A stretch of DNA of 64,000 nucleotides from Sphaerothrix gracilis (lineage in GTDB: Bacteria; Cyanobacteriota; Cyanobacteriia; Phormidesmidales; Phormidesmidaceae). Positions 1 through 8,126 of the stretch are shown piece by piece. Position numbers and translations under genes: made by a program. Each line of letters begins with the position of its first letter. The first letter of the stretch is position 1. The stretch is taken from the NCBI RefSeq assembly GCF_030405905.1, contig NZ_JASATW010000002.1:62001-126000 (forward strand), in the 5' to 3' direction. The notes under the pieces were generated by a model. That model saw nothing but the letters and a program-made list of their open reading frames with translations. It did not search any database and had not been told where the DNA came from.

Positions 1-2
1 AG

Positions 3-2108
3 CAGAATCTGGCGGTAGCCCGCGAATACCAAAATGCCGCTTGGGAAACTTACGCCCTCAACAACCTAGCCTCAATTCACTTTGTCCTGGCCGACTATGC
101 TCAAGCCCTCAGCCACTATCAAGACCTTTTAGCCCTATCGCAAGCTCGCTCAAACTCAGTTGAGGCAGGAATGGCTCAGTCGGGAATCGGCGCTACCCAT
201 GCAGCGCTAGGCGACTATGAAAGCGCGATCGCTCACTATCAGTCTGCCTTAGCCCAGCTCCCCGAAGCCATTGTGCCGCAGTGGCGATCGCTGACTCTGC
301 GGAACCTGGGCAGTGCCTACCTGGCTCAAAATCAGCTCCAGCCAGCGTTAGAGCAGCAGCAACAGGCACTGGTCTTAGCGAAATCGATTCAAGATCGCTA
401 TGGAGAAGCTCAGGCTTTAGGAAATTTGGGCCATACCTACAGTCGCTTAGAACGCTATGGAGAGGCGGTGGCAGCATATGAGCAGAGTTTAGCGATCGCC
501 CAGGCTATCACCGATCCGCTGCAAACCGCTCAGGCATGGTTGGGCTTGGGGACGGTTTATAGCTACCAGCAGCAGTTTACTCAGGCGGAGGCCCCTTACC
601 GAAAAGCGTTGCAGCTATCGCAGACCCTGGGAGCCAAGCTAGGGGAAGGCATTGCCCTAAATAATTTAGGCGATGTGCTGTCTCAACTGCAGCGCTTTAG
701 CGAAGCCGAGAGGCTGCTCTATCAGGGCGTGACGGTGTGGGAGTCGCTGCGAGCCGGACTGGGCAATAACGACAGCTTCAAGGTGTCAATTTTTGAAACT
801 CAGGCCGATACCTATCGCAATCTGCAGACAGTGCTAGTAGCGCAAGAGAAGTCTCTGCCAGCCCTAGAAGTGTCCGAGCGTGGCCGGGCTAGAGCCTTTG
901 TAGAACTGATGGCGCGGCGGCTCGATCGCCCGCAGGCCAGCCTAGCAGCTCCCAACGTTCGCCAGATTCAGCAGATTGCCGCTGCCCAAAACACCACGAT
1001 TGTTACCTACAGCATTCTGCGAGATCAGTTTGTTCAAACCCCCCACAGCGCCGCTGTTCAGTTCACTCAGGAGGCCCAAGAAACCACGCTGTTGATCTGG
1101 GTGGTGCAGCCCAGCGGCGCGATCGCTCTGCGGCAGGTCAACCTCCAAACTGACAGATCGCTGATAGAGCAGGTGAGAGCAGTGCGAACCGCTTTAGGGG
1201 CCGGGGGCGATCGCAGTATCGGTGTTGTCGCCTCGCCTCAGCCTGTCAGTCAGGCAACAACGCCGCTGCGTGAGCTGCATCAGCGCCTAATTGCTCCCAT
1301 CGCTGATTTACTGCCTGGGGATGCCTCGGCCCCAGTGGTGTTTATTCCCCAAGAAACCTTGTTTTTAGTGCCCTTCGCGGCCCTGCAGGATAGCACTGGC
1401 GAATATTTAGTGCAGCGTCATACTCTGCTGACCGCCCCGTCTATTCAAACCCTGTCCTTGACGCAGCAGCTCAACCAGCAGCAGTTTTCCCCCACCATGT
1501 CGGCGCTGATTGTGGGCAATCCAGCTATGCCCGCTTTACCAAATGCTACACGATCTCCCTTAGCCGCTCTGCCCGGTGCGGCCACAGAAGCGCAGGCGAT
1601 CGCCCAGTTGCTCAACACCCAGGCCCTAGTGGGGGCTGCCGCTAGCGAAACCGCTGTCAAGCAGCAGCTCTCCCAGGCGCGGCTGGTTCACCTGGCAACT
1701 CACGGTTTACTGGAGGATATTCCTGACCTGGGGATACCGGGGGCTTTAGCGCTGGCTCCCGGTGCTGGAGCCGACGGCTGGCTGACGGCGAGCGAAATTT
1801 TTAACCTGCAGCTTCAGGCTGATCTGGTGGTGCTGAGTGCTTGTGATACCGGGCGCGGCACGATTACCGGCGACGGCGTGATAGGCCTCTCGCGATCGCT
1901 GATGGCGGCGGGGACTCCTAGCGTTTTGGTTTCGCTGTGGGCCATTTCCGACACCTCTACGGTTGATTTGATGACCACTTTCTACCAGCAACTCCAGCAA
2001 ACTCCCAGCTACGCCCAGGCACTGAGACAGGCCATGTTAACAACGATGCAGCAATATCCCCACCCACGCGACTGGGCCGCTTTTACCCTATCGGGCCAAT
2101 CCCAGTAA
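3..2108 (+). CDS. CHAT-domain protease-like protein with N-terminal TPRs (5' end outside window)
   Basis: The frame is open from base 3, so the gene begins before the window and an internal ATG at 171 is not its start. The N-terminal half is tetratricopeptide repeats (repeated A-x-x-x-Y/H-x-x-A-L patterns such as YESAIAHYQSAL). The C-terminal ~350 residues are a CHAT domain, a caspase-like peptidase fold. The expected catalytic pair is intact: His in LATHG (codon 1701-1703) and Cys in LSACDTG (codon 1842-1844). It ends in the usual CHAT C-terminus (DWAAFTLSGQ). TPR-CHAT proteins are abundant in cyanobacteria and are thought to cleave a protein partner held by the repeats; the substrate is not evident here. 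No CRISPR effector or other protease partner lies in the visible flank. Confidence 0.93.
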   Translation, partial: QNLAVAREYQNAAWETYALNNLASIHFVLADYAQALSHYQDLLALSQARSNSVEAGMAQSGIGATHAALGDYESAIAHYQSALAQLPEAIVPQWRSLTLRNLGSAYLAQNQLQPALEQQQQALVLAKSIQDRYGEAQALGNLGHTYSRLERYGEAVAAYEQSLAIAQAITDPLQTAQAWLGLGTVYSYQQQFTQAEAPYRKALQLSQTLGAKLGEGIALNNLGDVLSQLQRFSEAERLLYQGVTVWESLRAGLGNNDSFKVSIFETQADTYRNLQTVLVAQEKSLPALEVSERGRARAFVELMARRLDRPQASLAAPNVRQIQQIAAAQNTTIVTYSILRDQFVQTPHSAAVQFTQEAQETTLLIWVVQPSGAIALRQVNLQTDRSLIEQVRAVRTALGAGGDRSIGVVASPQPVSQATTPLRELHQRLIAPIADLLPGDASAPVVFIPQETLFLVPFAALQDSTGEYLVQRHTLLTAPSIQTLSLTQQLNQQQFSPTMSALIVGNPAMPALPNATRSPLAALPGAATEAQAIAQLLNTQALVGAAASETAVKQQLSQARLVHLATHGLLEDIPDLGIPGALALAPGAGADGWLTASEIFNLQLQADLVVLSACDTGRGTITGDGVIGLSRSLMAAGTPSVLVSLWAISDTSTVDLMTTFYQQLQQTPSYAQALRQAMLTTMQQYPHPRDWAAFTLSGQSQ

Positions 2109-2220
2109 ATACGCGGTTATCAACTTTTTTACTTTTACTCCCTAAAGTTTAGGTCAAGGTGGTCAAGCCCAGTACTGAAGCTTTTGACTACCGACATTTT
2201 CACTGAAGGAGATTTCAGAA

Positions 2221-3033
2221 ATGTCTCAAGATCTAAGCTGTCAAGTCATGGTGCCGTCACCCGTAGCGGCTTCGGCCTTTGAAGATACGCTGCCTATGCC
2301 AGCGCTGACTGGCCGACTCACGGGCAAGGTGGCGATTATCACTTGCGTCGATACGCCTTTTCGGGCGGGGATTGCCCAGCGCTTTGGCGCTGAGGGCGCT
2401 CACGTCGTCGTCAACGGTCAGAGCGAAGAATCTTTGCACCGGGTAGTGAGCTACCTGCGGCGTAAGGGCTGCTCGGCCAGTTCGTATCTGGGTAATCTAG
2501 CCCAGCCTGAACATGCACTGCACTGTGTCCAAACGGCGATTCGCCAGTATGGTCAGATTGATAGTCTGATCTGCGGGGCTGAACCTCCCTCTTGGGCTTC
2601 TTTAGATAGCTATTTGATCAGCGAGTTTGATCAGGTCCTAGATATCCTGCGATCGACTTTCCTGATGATTAAATATTCGCTGCCCTACCTGAAGCAGACT
2701 TATGGCAGCATTATTGCGATCGCCTCTGAAACCAGCCTGGAGCATCCAGAAGCCGCTCCCTATGGGCTGGCGATGCAGGCCTGGATTACCGCCTTTATTG
2801 AGCGCTTCAATCAGGTGCAGTCTCACAGCGGTATTCGCGCTCACTGTCTTTGCTCCAAGCTAAAGCACTGGAATGACGATCTAACGCCAGTGGCTGAGCC
2901 GGAAGATGCTTTTGTCTTGCCGCCGGAAGAAGTGTCGCGGATGTGTGCCTATCTGGCTTCGGAGCAGGGGCGCAACGTCAGCGGTGCCCGCTACTTCTTT
3001 CAGTCGCAAATGTTCTCTGGCTTTAGAGCCTGA
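2221..3033 (+). CDS. Degenerate short-chain dehydrogenase/reductase-like protein
   Basis: 270 residues with a Rossmann-type SDR layout after a ~35-residue N-terminal extension; the ATG is preceded by a good Shine-Dalgarno (GAAGGAG). Key SDR motifs are lost. The glycine-rich TGxxxGIG nucleotide loop reads TCVDTPFRAGIA (residues 41-52). The NNAG motif reads CGAE (118-121). In the active-site YxxxK the Tyr is at 181 but position 185 is Met, not Lys. The strand before the catalytic Ser region (IIAIASETS) is kept. The fold is probably preserved while classical NAD(P)-dependent oxidoreduction is doubtful, so a binding or scaffolding role is possible. It stands alone, 112 bp after the CHAT gene. Confidence 0.8.
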   Translation: MSQDLSCQVMVPSPVAASAFEDTLPMPALTGRLTGKVAIITCVDTPFRAGIAQRFGAEGAHVVVNGQSEESLHRVVSYLRRKGCSASSYLGNLAQPEHALHCVQTAIRQYGQIDSLICGAEPPSWASLDSYLISEFDQVLDILRSTFLMIKYSLPYLKQTYGSIIAIASETSLEHPEAAPYGLAMQAWITAFIERFNQVQSHSGIRAHCLCSKLKHWNDDLTPVAEPEDAFVLPPEEVSRMCAYLASEQGRNVSGARYFFQSQMFSGFRA

Positions 3034-3185
3034 TCGGCGATCGCTAAATGGCTCTAGATCTGACAGCTCTTTACCTATCTTTTTGTCCTACCTATCTTGT
3101 CCTAGCTTGTGAAAGCCAGTCCTGACAAGCCTTGGGCTGGCCCATCCCCAAATGCTATTACCAAAAATGTATAGGAGATTGACCC

Positions 3186-3410
3186 ATGATTTTTAAAAAG
3201 ACCGCCATTCCCCTAGCTTTCTTCTTAGGTTTGGTCAGCCTGAGCGCGGCCTGCCAGCCCTCAGAGACTGACGGCGTTGATCCCATGACCGAAGAAGCCC
3301 CTACCGAACAGCCCGCAGCACCCCCTGACGAACCCATCGATCCGGCGGCTGAGCCAGAGGACCCAACGTCTGAGGAAGATGCGAGTGAACCGCCGACAAC
3401 GACGCCTTAG
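3186..3410 (+). CDS. Small acidic, proline-rich lipoprotein
   Basis: 74 residues. A hydrophobic signal (residues 5-20) ends in a lipobox LSAAC with the lipidated Cys at 23. The mature part is only ~50 residues, dominated by Glu, Asp, Pro, Thr and Ala, with no globular pattern. An AGGAG ribosome site lies 10 bp upstream. It looks like a surface or periplasm-facing lipopeptide of unknown role. Its length and low complexity make homology searches unreliable. Confidence 0.7.
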   Translation: MIFKKTAIPLAFFLGLVSLSAACQPSETDGVDPMTEEAPTEQPAAPPDEPIDPAAEPEDPTSEEDASEPPTTTP

Positions 3411-3453
3411 CCCTCAGGCTATTCAAGCAGGGTCAGCCTGTAGTTTGCGTATA

Positions 3454-3488
3454 TATCAGGAGACAAGGTCTAAAAACTGCTCCTGATA
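3454..3488. repeat. 9-bp perfect inverted repeat between two exported-protein genes
   Basis: TATCAGGAG (3454-3462) and CTCCTGATA (3480-3488) form a perfect stem with a 17-base loop. It lies 44 bp after the lipoprotein gene and 52 bp before the next gene. There is no T-run, so it may be a regulatory hairpin or processing site rather than a terminator. Confidence 0.4.
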
Positions 3489-3540
3489 ACCTCCTTAGGC
3501 TTTGGCCCTACTGACAAAGTTGACAATTGGAGTAAATCTC

Positions 3541-4053
3541 ATGTCACAGCTTCCACTTTCACAACTCCGGTTTCCCTTGGCCGCCCTGATGCTGCTAGGT
3601 GGATTTAGTCGCCTGCAGCCCGCCAGGGGTGAAGCACCCGTACCCACTTTACCTAAAGTCTCTAACCGAACTATCAATGAGGCTTTGGGGTCTGAGAAAC
3701 AGCGCTTCCTTTACGGCGAGAGTCCCGAAATAGGGCAGCTCGGTCAGGAATATATGGTGTTTGAAACTCAGGCAGATCAGGTCGTCGGTGCCTTTTACCG
3801 GCCAGCCTCAGACTATAGCTGTTTCTCCGGTACGCTAACGCCAAATGCAATGGAGCTAAACGTGCAGGAGCCGATGACGGCAACGTTCGTGCCCTTTTCG
3901 GTGCCTTTGGCCGATGAGGCCAGAGTGGCTACGGCTCAGCCCCAGCCGCTGATCGGCCAGTCCCTTAACTTGAGCAAAAGCTATCCGCTGGCACTAGACA
4001 CCCAGAGTCAGCAGATTTTACAGGCTTGCAAGGGGGCGATCGCGCCGCAATAA
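3541..4053 (+). CDS. Putative secreted protein of unknown function
   Basis: 170 residues from the ATG at 3541, which has GGAG 9 bases upstream; an in-frame ATG at 3502 would add 13 residues but lacks a ribosome site. A hydrophobic stretch (residues 10-22) followed by QPARGEA looks like a signal peptide with cleavage near residue 31. The mature part has two Cys (in YSCFSG and QACKG) that could form a disulfide in the periplasm. I do not recognise a named domain; the layout resembles small cyanobacterial conserved exported proteins. Confidence 0.65.
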   Translation: MSQLPLSQLRFPLAALMLLGGFSRLQPARGEAPVPTLPKVSNRTINEALGSEKQRFLYGESPEIGQLGQEYMVFETQADQVVGAFYRPASDYSCFSGTLTPNAMELNVQEPMTATFVPFSVPLADEARVATAQPQPLIGQSLNLSKSYPLALDTQSQQILQACKGAIAPQ

Positions 4054-4069
4054 AGCTTTGTTTCCGTTC

Positions 4070-4131
4070 GCTGCCAGGCTAAAACTTACCAGAGGCTGAA
4101 TTGTCTCCCTGCTAGTTTTTAGCCTGCCAGC
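4070..4131 (+). terminator. Long inverted repeat after the secreted-protein gene
   Basis: GCTGCCAGGCTAAAAC (4070-4085) pairs almost perfectly with GTTTTTAGCCTGCCAGC (4115-4131), leaving a loop of about 30 bases. It sits 17 bp after the stop codon and 75 bp before the response regulator. It probably acts as a terminator or insulating hairpin; there is no T-run after it. Confidence 0.4.
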
Positions 4132-4205
4132 AAAATCGGTCTTAGGCGCGATACGCCCGCGATCGCTTTTTGCCTCAATAAGCTTATCCAAGCGTTGTGG
4201 CCGCT

Positions 4206-4901
4206 ATGCGAATTTTATTAGTTGAGGATGATGAGAGAATTGCTGATGCCCTGGCGGAGGAGCTAGGGGATCAGCACTACGTAGTGGAAGTCGCCTACGA
4301 TGGCGAATCGGGCTGGGATTTGGCTGAAACCTTTGAGTTCGACCTGATTTTGCTCGATGTCATGCTGCCTAAGATTGACGGCGTGACCCTGTGTCAAAAG
4401 CTGCGCACCAAGGGGGACTCTACGCCGATTTTGATGCTGACGGCAAAAGATACCGTCAGCGATCGCGTTATCGGTTTGGACGCCGGTGCTGATGACTACC
4501 TGGTCAAGCCTTTTGATCTCAAGGAACTCTCGGCCCGCATTCGTGCCCTGATTCGCCGGGGCGGCGCCACTTTGCCACCAGTGCTGAGCTGGGGTGATTT
4601 GCGCTTAGATCCCAGCACCTACGAAGTGTTTTATCAGGATGAACAGGTGCCGCTAAGTCCCAAGGAGTACAGTCTTTTAGAGCTGTTTCTGCGCCACCAG
4701 CGACGGGTTTTTAGCCGTGCCCAGATTGTAGAGCAGCTTTGGTCTTTTGAGGTGATGCCAGAAGAGGCTACCGTCAAAGCCCATATTCGCGGCCTGCGGC
4801 AAAAGCTGAAGGCGGTGGGCGCTCCTGATGACCTGATTGAAACTGTCTATGGCTTAGGCTATCGGCTCAAAGAAACTGCTGCAGCCAACGCCCCCCAGTA
4901 A
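4206..4901 (+). CDS. OmpR/PhoB-family response regulator
   Basis: 231 residues from the ATG at 4206; a GTG three codons earlier (4197) is an alternative start. The N-terminal receiver domain has the acidic pair VEDDE, the phospho-acceptor Asp51 in LLLDVMLP-type context, the T/S switch in LMLTAK and the conserved Lys in VKPFD. The C-terminal winged-helix domain carries the OmpR-family signature (SPKEYSLLELFLRH, then VKAHIRGLRQKLK and TVYGLGYRL). It is followed after 27 bp by its sensor kinase, so the two form an operon. The stimulus is not evident; the RR-then-kinase order resembles the cyanobacterial RppA/NrsR group, but that assignment is inference. Confidence 0.95.
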   Translation: MRILLVEDDERIADALAEELGDQHYVVEVAYDGESGWDLAETFEFDLILLDVMLPKIDGVTLCQKLRTKGDSTPILMLTAKDTVSDRVIGLDAGADDYLVKPFDLKELSARIRALIRRGGATLPPVLSWGDLRLDPSTYEVFYQDEQVPLSPKEYSLLELFLRHQRRVFSRAQIVEQLWSFEVMPEEATVKAHIRGLRQKLKAVGAPDDLIETVYGLGYRLKETAAANAPQ

Positions 4902-4928
4902 TCTTTATCTAACGCTAAGAGAGGCACT

Positions 4929-6266
4929 ATGTTTGAAGGTCTACGCTGGCGGCTGCTGACGGCTCAGCTCTTAGTCATGGCCTCCATTCTAGGTAGCTTC
5001 AGCCTGGGCGCATACTTGTTCTTTACGCGCAATCTCTACCAGCAGCTTGACAAAAAGCTGCAAACCTTGGCCCAGTCCGCTTCACCCTCCTATGCTGCTG
5101 TCGCCGCTGGCGGCGAAGGCTACCTGACCCGAGTTGATGAGGTACCCTGGCGGGACATTTTTAACCGAGATAGTCAAAGCTTGGAGTGGTTTGACAAATC
5201 TGGGCGGCGGCTGGCCCATTACGGTACCTTGAGCAGCCTGCAGCCAGAGCTGGCAATGGGAGCGCAAACGCTCAAAACGCAGCCCGGAGAGCCGCAAGCT
5301 GAGTCAACGCCAGTGTTGGCCCGCACCTTTACCGTTTCTGTTTTTGAAGATAGACAGACTTTGACGGCTGAGTCCGACCCGGAAGCGGTTTTGCAGGGCT
5401 ATATTCGAGCTAGCCAGTCGCTACAGGATATTGAGTCGGCTCAGCGGCAGCTTTTATTGGGTTTGGGAACGGGCGGGGCGATCGCCTTGGGGCTGATTGG
5501 CATTGGCGGGCTGTGGCTGACCCAGCGATCGCTTAAGCCTGTCGAGCAAAGTTTTAACCAGCTCAAGCAGTTTACCGCTGATGCCTCCCATGAGCTGCGC
5601 GGGCCGTTGACGGCGATTAAAACCTCCGTCGATGTGATTCAAAACCATCCGGAACGGATTCATCCTAAAGATGCTAAAAAGCTGACGGCGATCGCTAGCG
5701 CTGCCGCTCAAATGCAGCACCTCACCGAAGATTTGCTGCTGCTAGCCCGGATGGAGGCCCCGTCTACGGCAGGGTTGCTGCAGCAAGAACGACTCTGCCT
5801 GCAGCAGATGCTGCAAAACATTGTGGAACTGCTGGAGTCCTCGGCCCAGGTAAAAGAAATTCGCCTGGTCCTAGAGGCGCCCCAGCCTGTCAGTGTGGTG
5901 GGCGATCGGCGCCAGCTTTCTCGCCTCTATGCCAACCTGATTGAAAATGCTATTCGCTATACGCCTGAGGGGGGCAAAGTGCAGGTGAGCCTGACTAAAA
6001 AGCGGCTCTTTGCCATTGTCCAAGTCCTTGATAACGGCATCGGCATTGACCCGGCAGATTTGCCCCATGTCTTTGATCGCTTCTGGCGGGCCGACAAGGC
6101 GCGATCGCGTAAAGTGGGCGGTAACGGCTTGGGGCTGGCAATCTGTCAGGCGATCGCCAAGGGACACGGCGGCAGAATCAAAGTGCGCAGCCGTCCAGGG
6201 GTGGGTAGCTGCTTTCAGGTGCGGCTACCGCTGGCTTTTTTACCCAAGAAGTCAAACCTTACCTAG
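4929..6266 (+). CDS. Membrane sensor histidine kinase
   Basis: 445 residues. Two membrane segments (about residues 12-32 and 175-198) bracket a periplasmic sensor region of ~140 residues. The HisKA dimerisation domain has the phospho-acceptor His221 in ASHELRGPLTAI. The HATPase domain shows the N box (NLIENAIRYTPEGG), G1 (DNGIGI), F box (FDRFWRAD) and G2 (GNGLGLAI). No PAS or Cys-rich metal site is obvious in the sensor region. It is the partner of the upstream OmpR-type regulator and is followed by a strong terminator at 6336-6363. Confidence 0.95.
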   Translation: MFEGLRWRLLTAQLLVMASILGSFSLGAYLFFTRNLYQQLDKKLQTLAQSASPSYAAVAAGGEGYLTRVDEVPWRDIFNRDSQSLEWFDKSGRRLAHYGTLSSLQPELAMGAQTLKTQPGEPQAESTPVLARTFTVSVFEDRQTLTAESDPEAVLQGYIRASQSLQDIESAQRQLLLGLGTGGAIALGLIGIGGLWLTQRSLKPVEQSFNQLKQFTADASHELRGPLTAIKTSVDVIQNHPERIHPKDAKKLTAIASAAAQMQHLTEDLLLLARMEAPSTAGLLQQERLCLQQMLQNIVELLESSAQVKEIRLVLEAPQPVSVVGDRRQLSRLYANLIENAIRYTPEGGKVQVSLTKKRLFAIVQVLDNGIGIDPADLPHVFDRFWRADKARSRKVGGNGLGLAICQAIAKGHGGRIKVRSRPGVGSCFQVRLPLAFLPKKSNLT

Positions 6267-6335
6267 TTTTTTACTTTTTCTCCCTACATTAGGAAATGTA
6301 GCAACTGCTTCTACACTAATCACTTCTCACACATG

Positions 6336-6363
6336 CCTTCGGGTGGTAGCAACTGCCCGAAGG
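6336..6363 (+). terminator. Rho-independent terminator of the two-component operon
   Basis: CCTTCGGG (6336-6343) and CCCGAAGG (6356-6363) form a perfect 8-bp stem with a 12-base loop, followed directly by ATTTTTTC. Confidence 0.85.
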
Positions 6364-6428
6364 ATTTTTTCTTAAAGTGGGAAAGCTGTAGTTTGGAAAT
6401 CGTCTACGCCAGAGAAAAATTTAGGTTT

Positions 6429-6530
6429 ATGGATAAGAAAACTTTACGCTGGTGGCTCGTCTCAATTATTGACCTCATACTGCTCTGTAGCGCCCCGCTG
6501 ATGCTAGAGGTTTTTTCTCACCTGCCGTAA
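6429..6530 (+). CDS. Possible 33-residue single-span membrane peptide
   Basis: A short ATG-initiated frame coding a basic N-terminus (MDKKTLRWW) and one hydrophobic span (LVSIIDLILLCSAPLMLEVF). It sits between two strong terminators, which argues that the 180-bp interval is transcribed independently. The upstream AGG is only a weak ribosome site. No family is recognised and chance cannot be excluded. Confidence 0.35.
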   Translation: MDKKTLRWWLVSIIDLILLCSAPLMLEVFSHLP

Positions 6531-6554
6531 GCTCTCAGAAAAATTTATACCCGA

Positions 6555-6584
6555 AAGCGCCGCTCTGAAGCAAGAGCGGCGCTT
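6555..6584. terminator. Strong bidirectional terminator between convergent units
   Basis: AAGCGCCGCTCT (6555-6566) and AGAGCGGCGCTT (6573-6584) form a perfect 12-bp stem with a 6-base loop. A TTTT run follows on the plus strand and TTT on the minus strand. It separates the plus-strand units from the minus-strand coiled-coil operon. Confidence 0.85.
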
Positions 6585-6591
6585 TTGTGTA

Positions 6592-7095
6592 TTATCCCAG
6601 CAGCTTGGCTGCTACCAGGCTAAGCAGTTCCTGCATTTGCCCAATGTCCCCTCTCATGAGCTGCATTGTTTGCTCAATAGCTTCTAAGCGTTGAATCAGC
6701 AGACTTTGGGATTTTTGCTCTCTATCAGCTCCATAATCTGTATTGGGGGTTTGAGATTGGGTGTTGAGCTTTTTAACTAGCGCGTCCCAGCCAAGAGCCT
6801 TCATGCCAAAATACGCTTTGGCATTATCGAACTTAGCAAATTGCTGCTGGAGTTGCTCGACTGTGTACAGCGGTTGTGCTGTATCTACAGCTTCCAAGTC
6901 CTCTTCAATCATCTCTGTCACTTCGGATATCAGGCGCTCATGATTTTCTGAAAGCTGAGCGGCTGCGCCTAATACGCGAGAAGTAGCTTTGATTTGAATC
7001 TCTTCTTCCTGACGCAGTTGTCTAGCAATGTTGCGTATGCGATCGCCTAGTGCTGATGGCTGCGGTGCTGGAGTCGGCCTTACATCTTGGTTCAT
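6592..7095 (-). CDS. Uncharacterised helical protein, partner of the coiled-coil gene upstream
   Basis: 167 residues, predicted almost entirely helical, with no signal peptide or membrane span. Charged heptad-like stretches occur at residues ~18-75 and 125-165 (LIQRLEAIEQTMQLMRGDIGQMQELLSLVAAKLL). Its start lies 14 bp after the stop of the gene at 7110-7814, so the two are co-transcribed. No named domain is recognised. The pair resembles accessory or mobile-element cargo rather than core genes; base use looks more AT-rich than in neighbouring ppk. Confidence 0.7.
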   Translation of the reverse strand: MNQDVRPTPAPQPSALGDRIRNIARQLRQEEEIQIKATSRVLGAAAQLSENHERLISEVTEMIEEDLEAVDTAQPLYTVEQLQQQFAKFDNAKAYFGMKALGWDALVKKLNTQSQTPNTDYGADREQKSQSLLIQRLEAIEQTMQLMRGDIGQMQELLSLVAAKLLG

Positions 7096-7109
7096 GTTTC
7101 TCAGGACGG

Positions 7110-7814
7110 CTACTCAGCCAAAATTTCTTGAATGGCTTGCCAAATGCGCCTGAACTTTTGCAGTAGGCTCATTGGATTGTCGGTGGAATCTGATTCGACA
7201 GCGTTGACTAGATGTTGAATTCTATCCATGCGTTCAGCAAACTCTTCAAGGTGGCTGATAGCTTCCTCTTTTCTAACCAATGAATCTTTCAGAAGCATAG
7301 TCATCTCAGCAATCTCACGCTTGAGGACTTCATTCTCTTTCTTGCGGCGAGTTTCCCAACTCTTAATTCCGGCTTTTGAACGCCGTTCAAACTTCAGTTG
7401 AGTCTGAGCTTCGTTATACAGGTTCAGATAGCAATCGCGCTCAGTCTGTACCGTTTCAACCTGAATTTGTAAGGCATTGCTTTTTTCCTGCTCCTGATTG
7501 TAAAGGCTTAAGAAGGACTGGCTTTCAGCTTGGGCTTCTTGGTAAAGCGTCAGGGTAGTTTGATATTTATGCTGCTCCTCTTGATAAAGCACCAGTGTAT
7601 TTTGATACTTTTGCTGTTCTTCAAAGTACAGTGTTTTCTGTTTTTGAACCTGGTTTTTCTGTTCTTGAATCTGCTCTTGCAATTCGTCTTTTTGCGATCG
7701 CAATGTCAGAATACGCTGCTTTGCTTCATGGGGAGACATTGGCTCCGATTGTTTGGATCGTGGATACTTTTTTGAATTATCATCAGAACCATCGCATCGA
7801 TCTGCTCGTTTCAT
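7110..7814 (-). CDS. Coiled-coil protein with an exact 14-residue tandem repeat
   Basis: 234 residues. After a basic, polar N-terminus, residues ~36-140 form a Gln/Glu-rich coiled coil. Within it a 14-residue unit of the form LxLYxExQxxxxxx recurs with Tyr at 63, 77, 91, 105 and 133 (Val at 119), i.e. exactly two heptads per unit and six units. A basic stretch (KAGIKSWETRRKKENEV) and a second helical region follow. An AAGGA site lies ~12 bp before the ATG at 7814; an internal Met26 (MSPHEAKQ) is an alternative start. It is first in an operon with the 167-residue gene. Function is unknown; the repeat suggests a structural rod or oligomerisation stalk. Confidence 0.75.
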   Translation of the reverse strand: MKRADRCDGSDDNSKKYPRSKQSEPMSPHEAKQRILTLRSQKDELQEQIQEQKNQVQKQKTLYFEEQQKYQNTLVLYQEEQHKYQTTLTLYQEAQAESQSFLSLYNQEQEKSNALQIQVETVQTERDCYLNLYNEAQTQLKFERRSKAGIKSWETRRKKENEVLKREIAEMTMLLKDSLVRKEEAISHLEEFAERMDRIQHLVNAVESDSTDNPMSLLQKFRRIWQAIQEILAE

Positions 7815-7845
7815 AAATAATGCAAATCCTTAATTAGGAGCAATC

Positions 7846-8100
7846 TCAATTCATGAGTATAGGTTGCCCGTATTTCAGCGATCTCATATTTATGATTGGC
7901 TTCAAGCAATCTTTAACCATCAATTGCTTTACTCTAGGCCAAAAAGTCTGCGATCGAAATTCGATGTCTAAAAGAGCCACAGGTGACAACGTTCCTTCAG
8001 TTTGAGCAGCCTGAAACTGATATTGTCCGTTTAGCGGATTGTGGCGAAATACGACGAAATCGATTGTGAGTAGATCAATAACCCAACATTTTAGCGACTG
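7846..8100 (-). pseudogene. Remnant resembling the C-terminus of a Uma2-type (DUF820) protein
   Basis: On the minus strand an 84-codon frame runs between a TGA at 8101-8103 and a stop at 7846-7848 but has no ATG, GTG or TTG near its 5' end. It translates to a protein-like sequence (KCWVIDLLTIDFVVF, then GTLSPVALLDIEFRSQTFW) that resembles the C-terminal strand pattern of Uma2-family putative nucleases, where an EYW-V-D motif is followed by a short strand and a Leu-rich tail. The N-terminal part is absent: ppk coding sequence begins just beyond. I infer a truncated gene relic; the family match is from memory and is uncertain. Confidence 0.4.
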
Positions 8101-8126
8101 TCAGCGTCATGAAGTACCTCTCTGAA

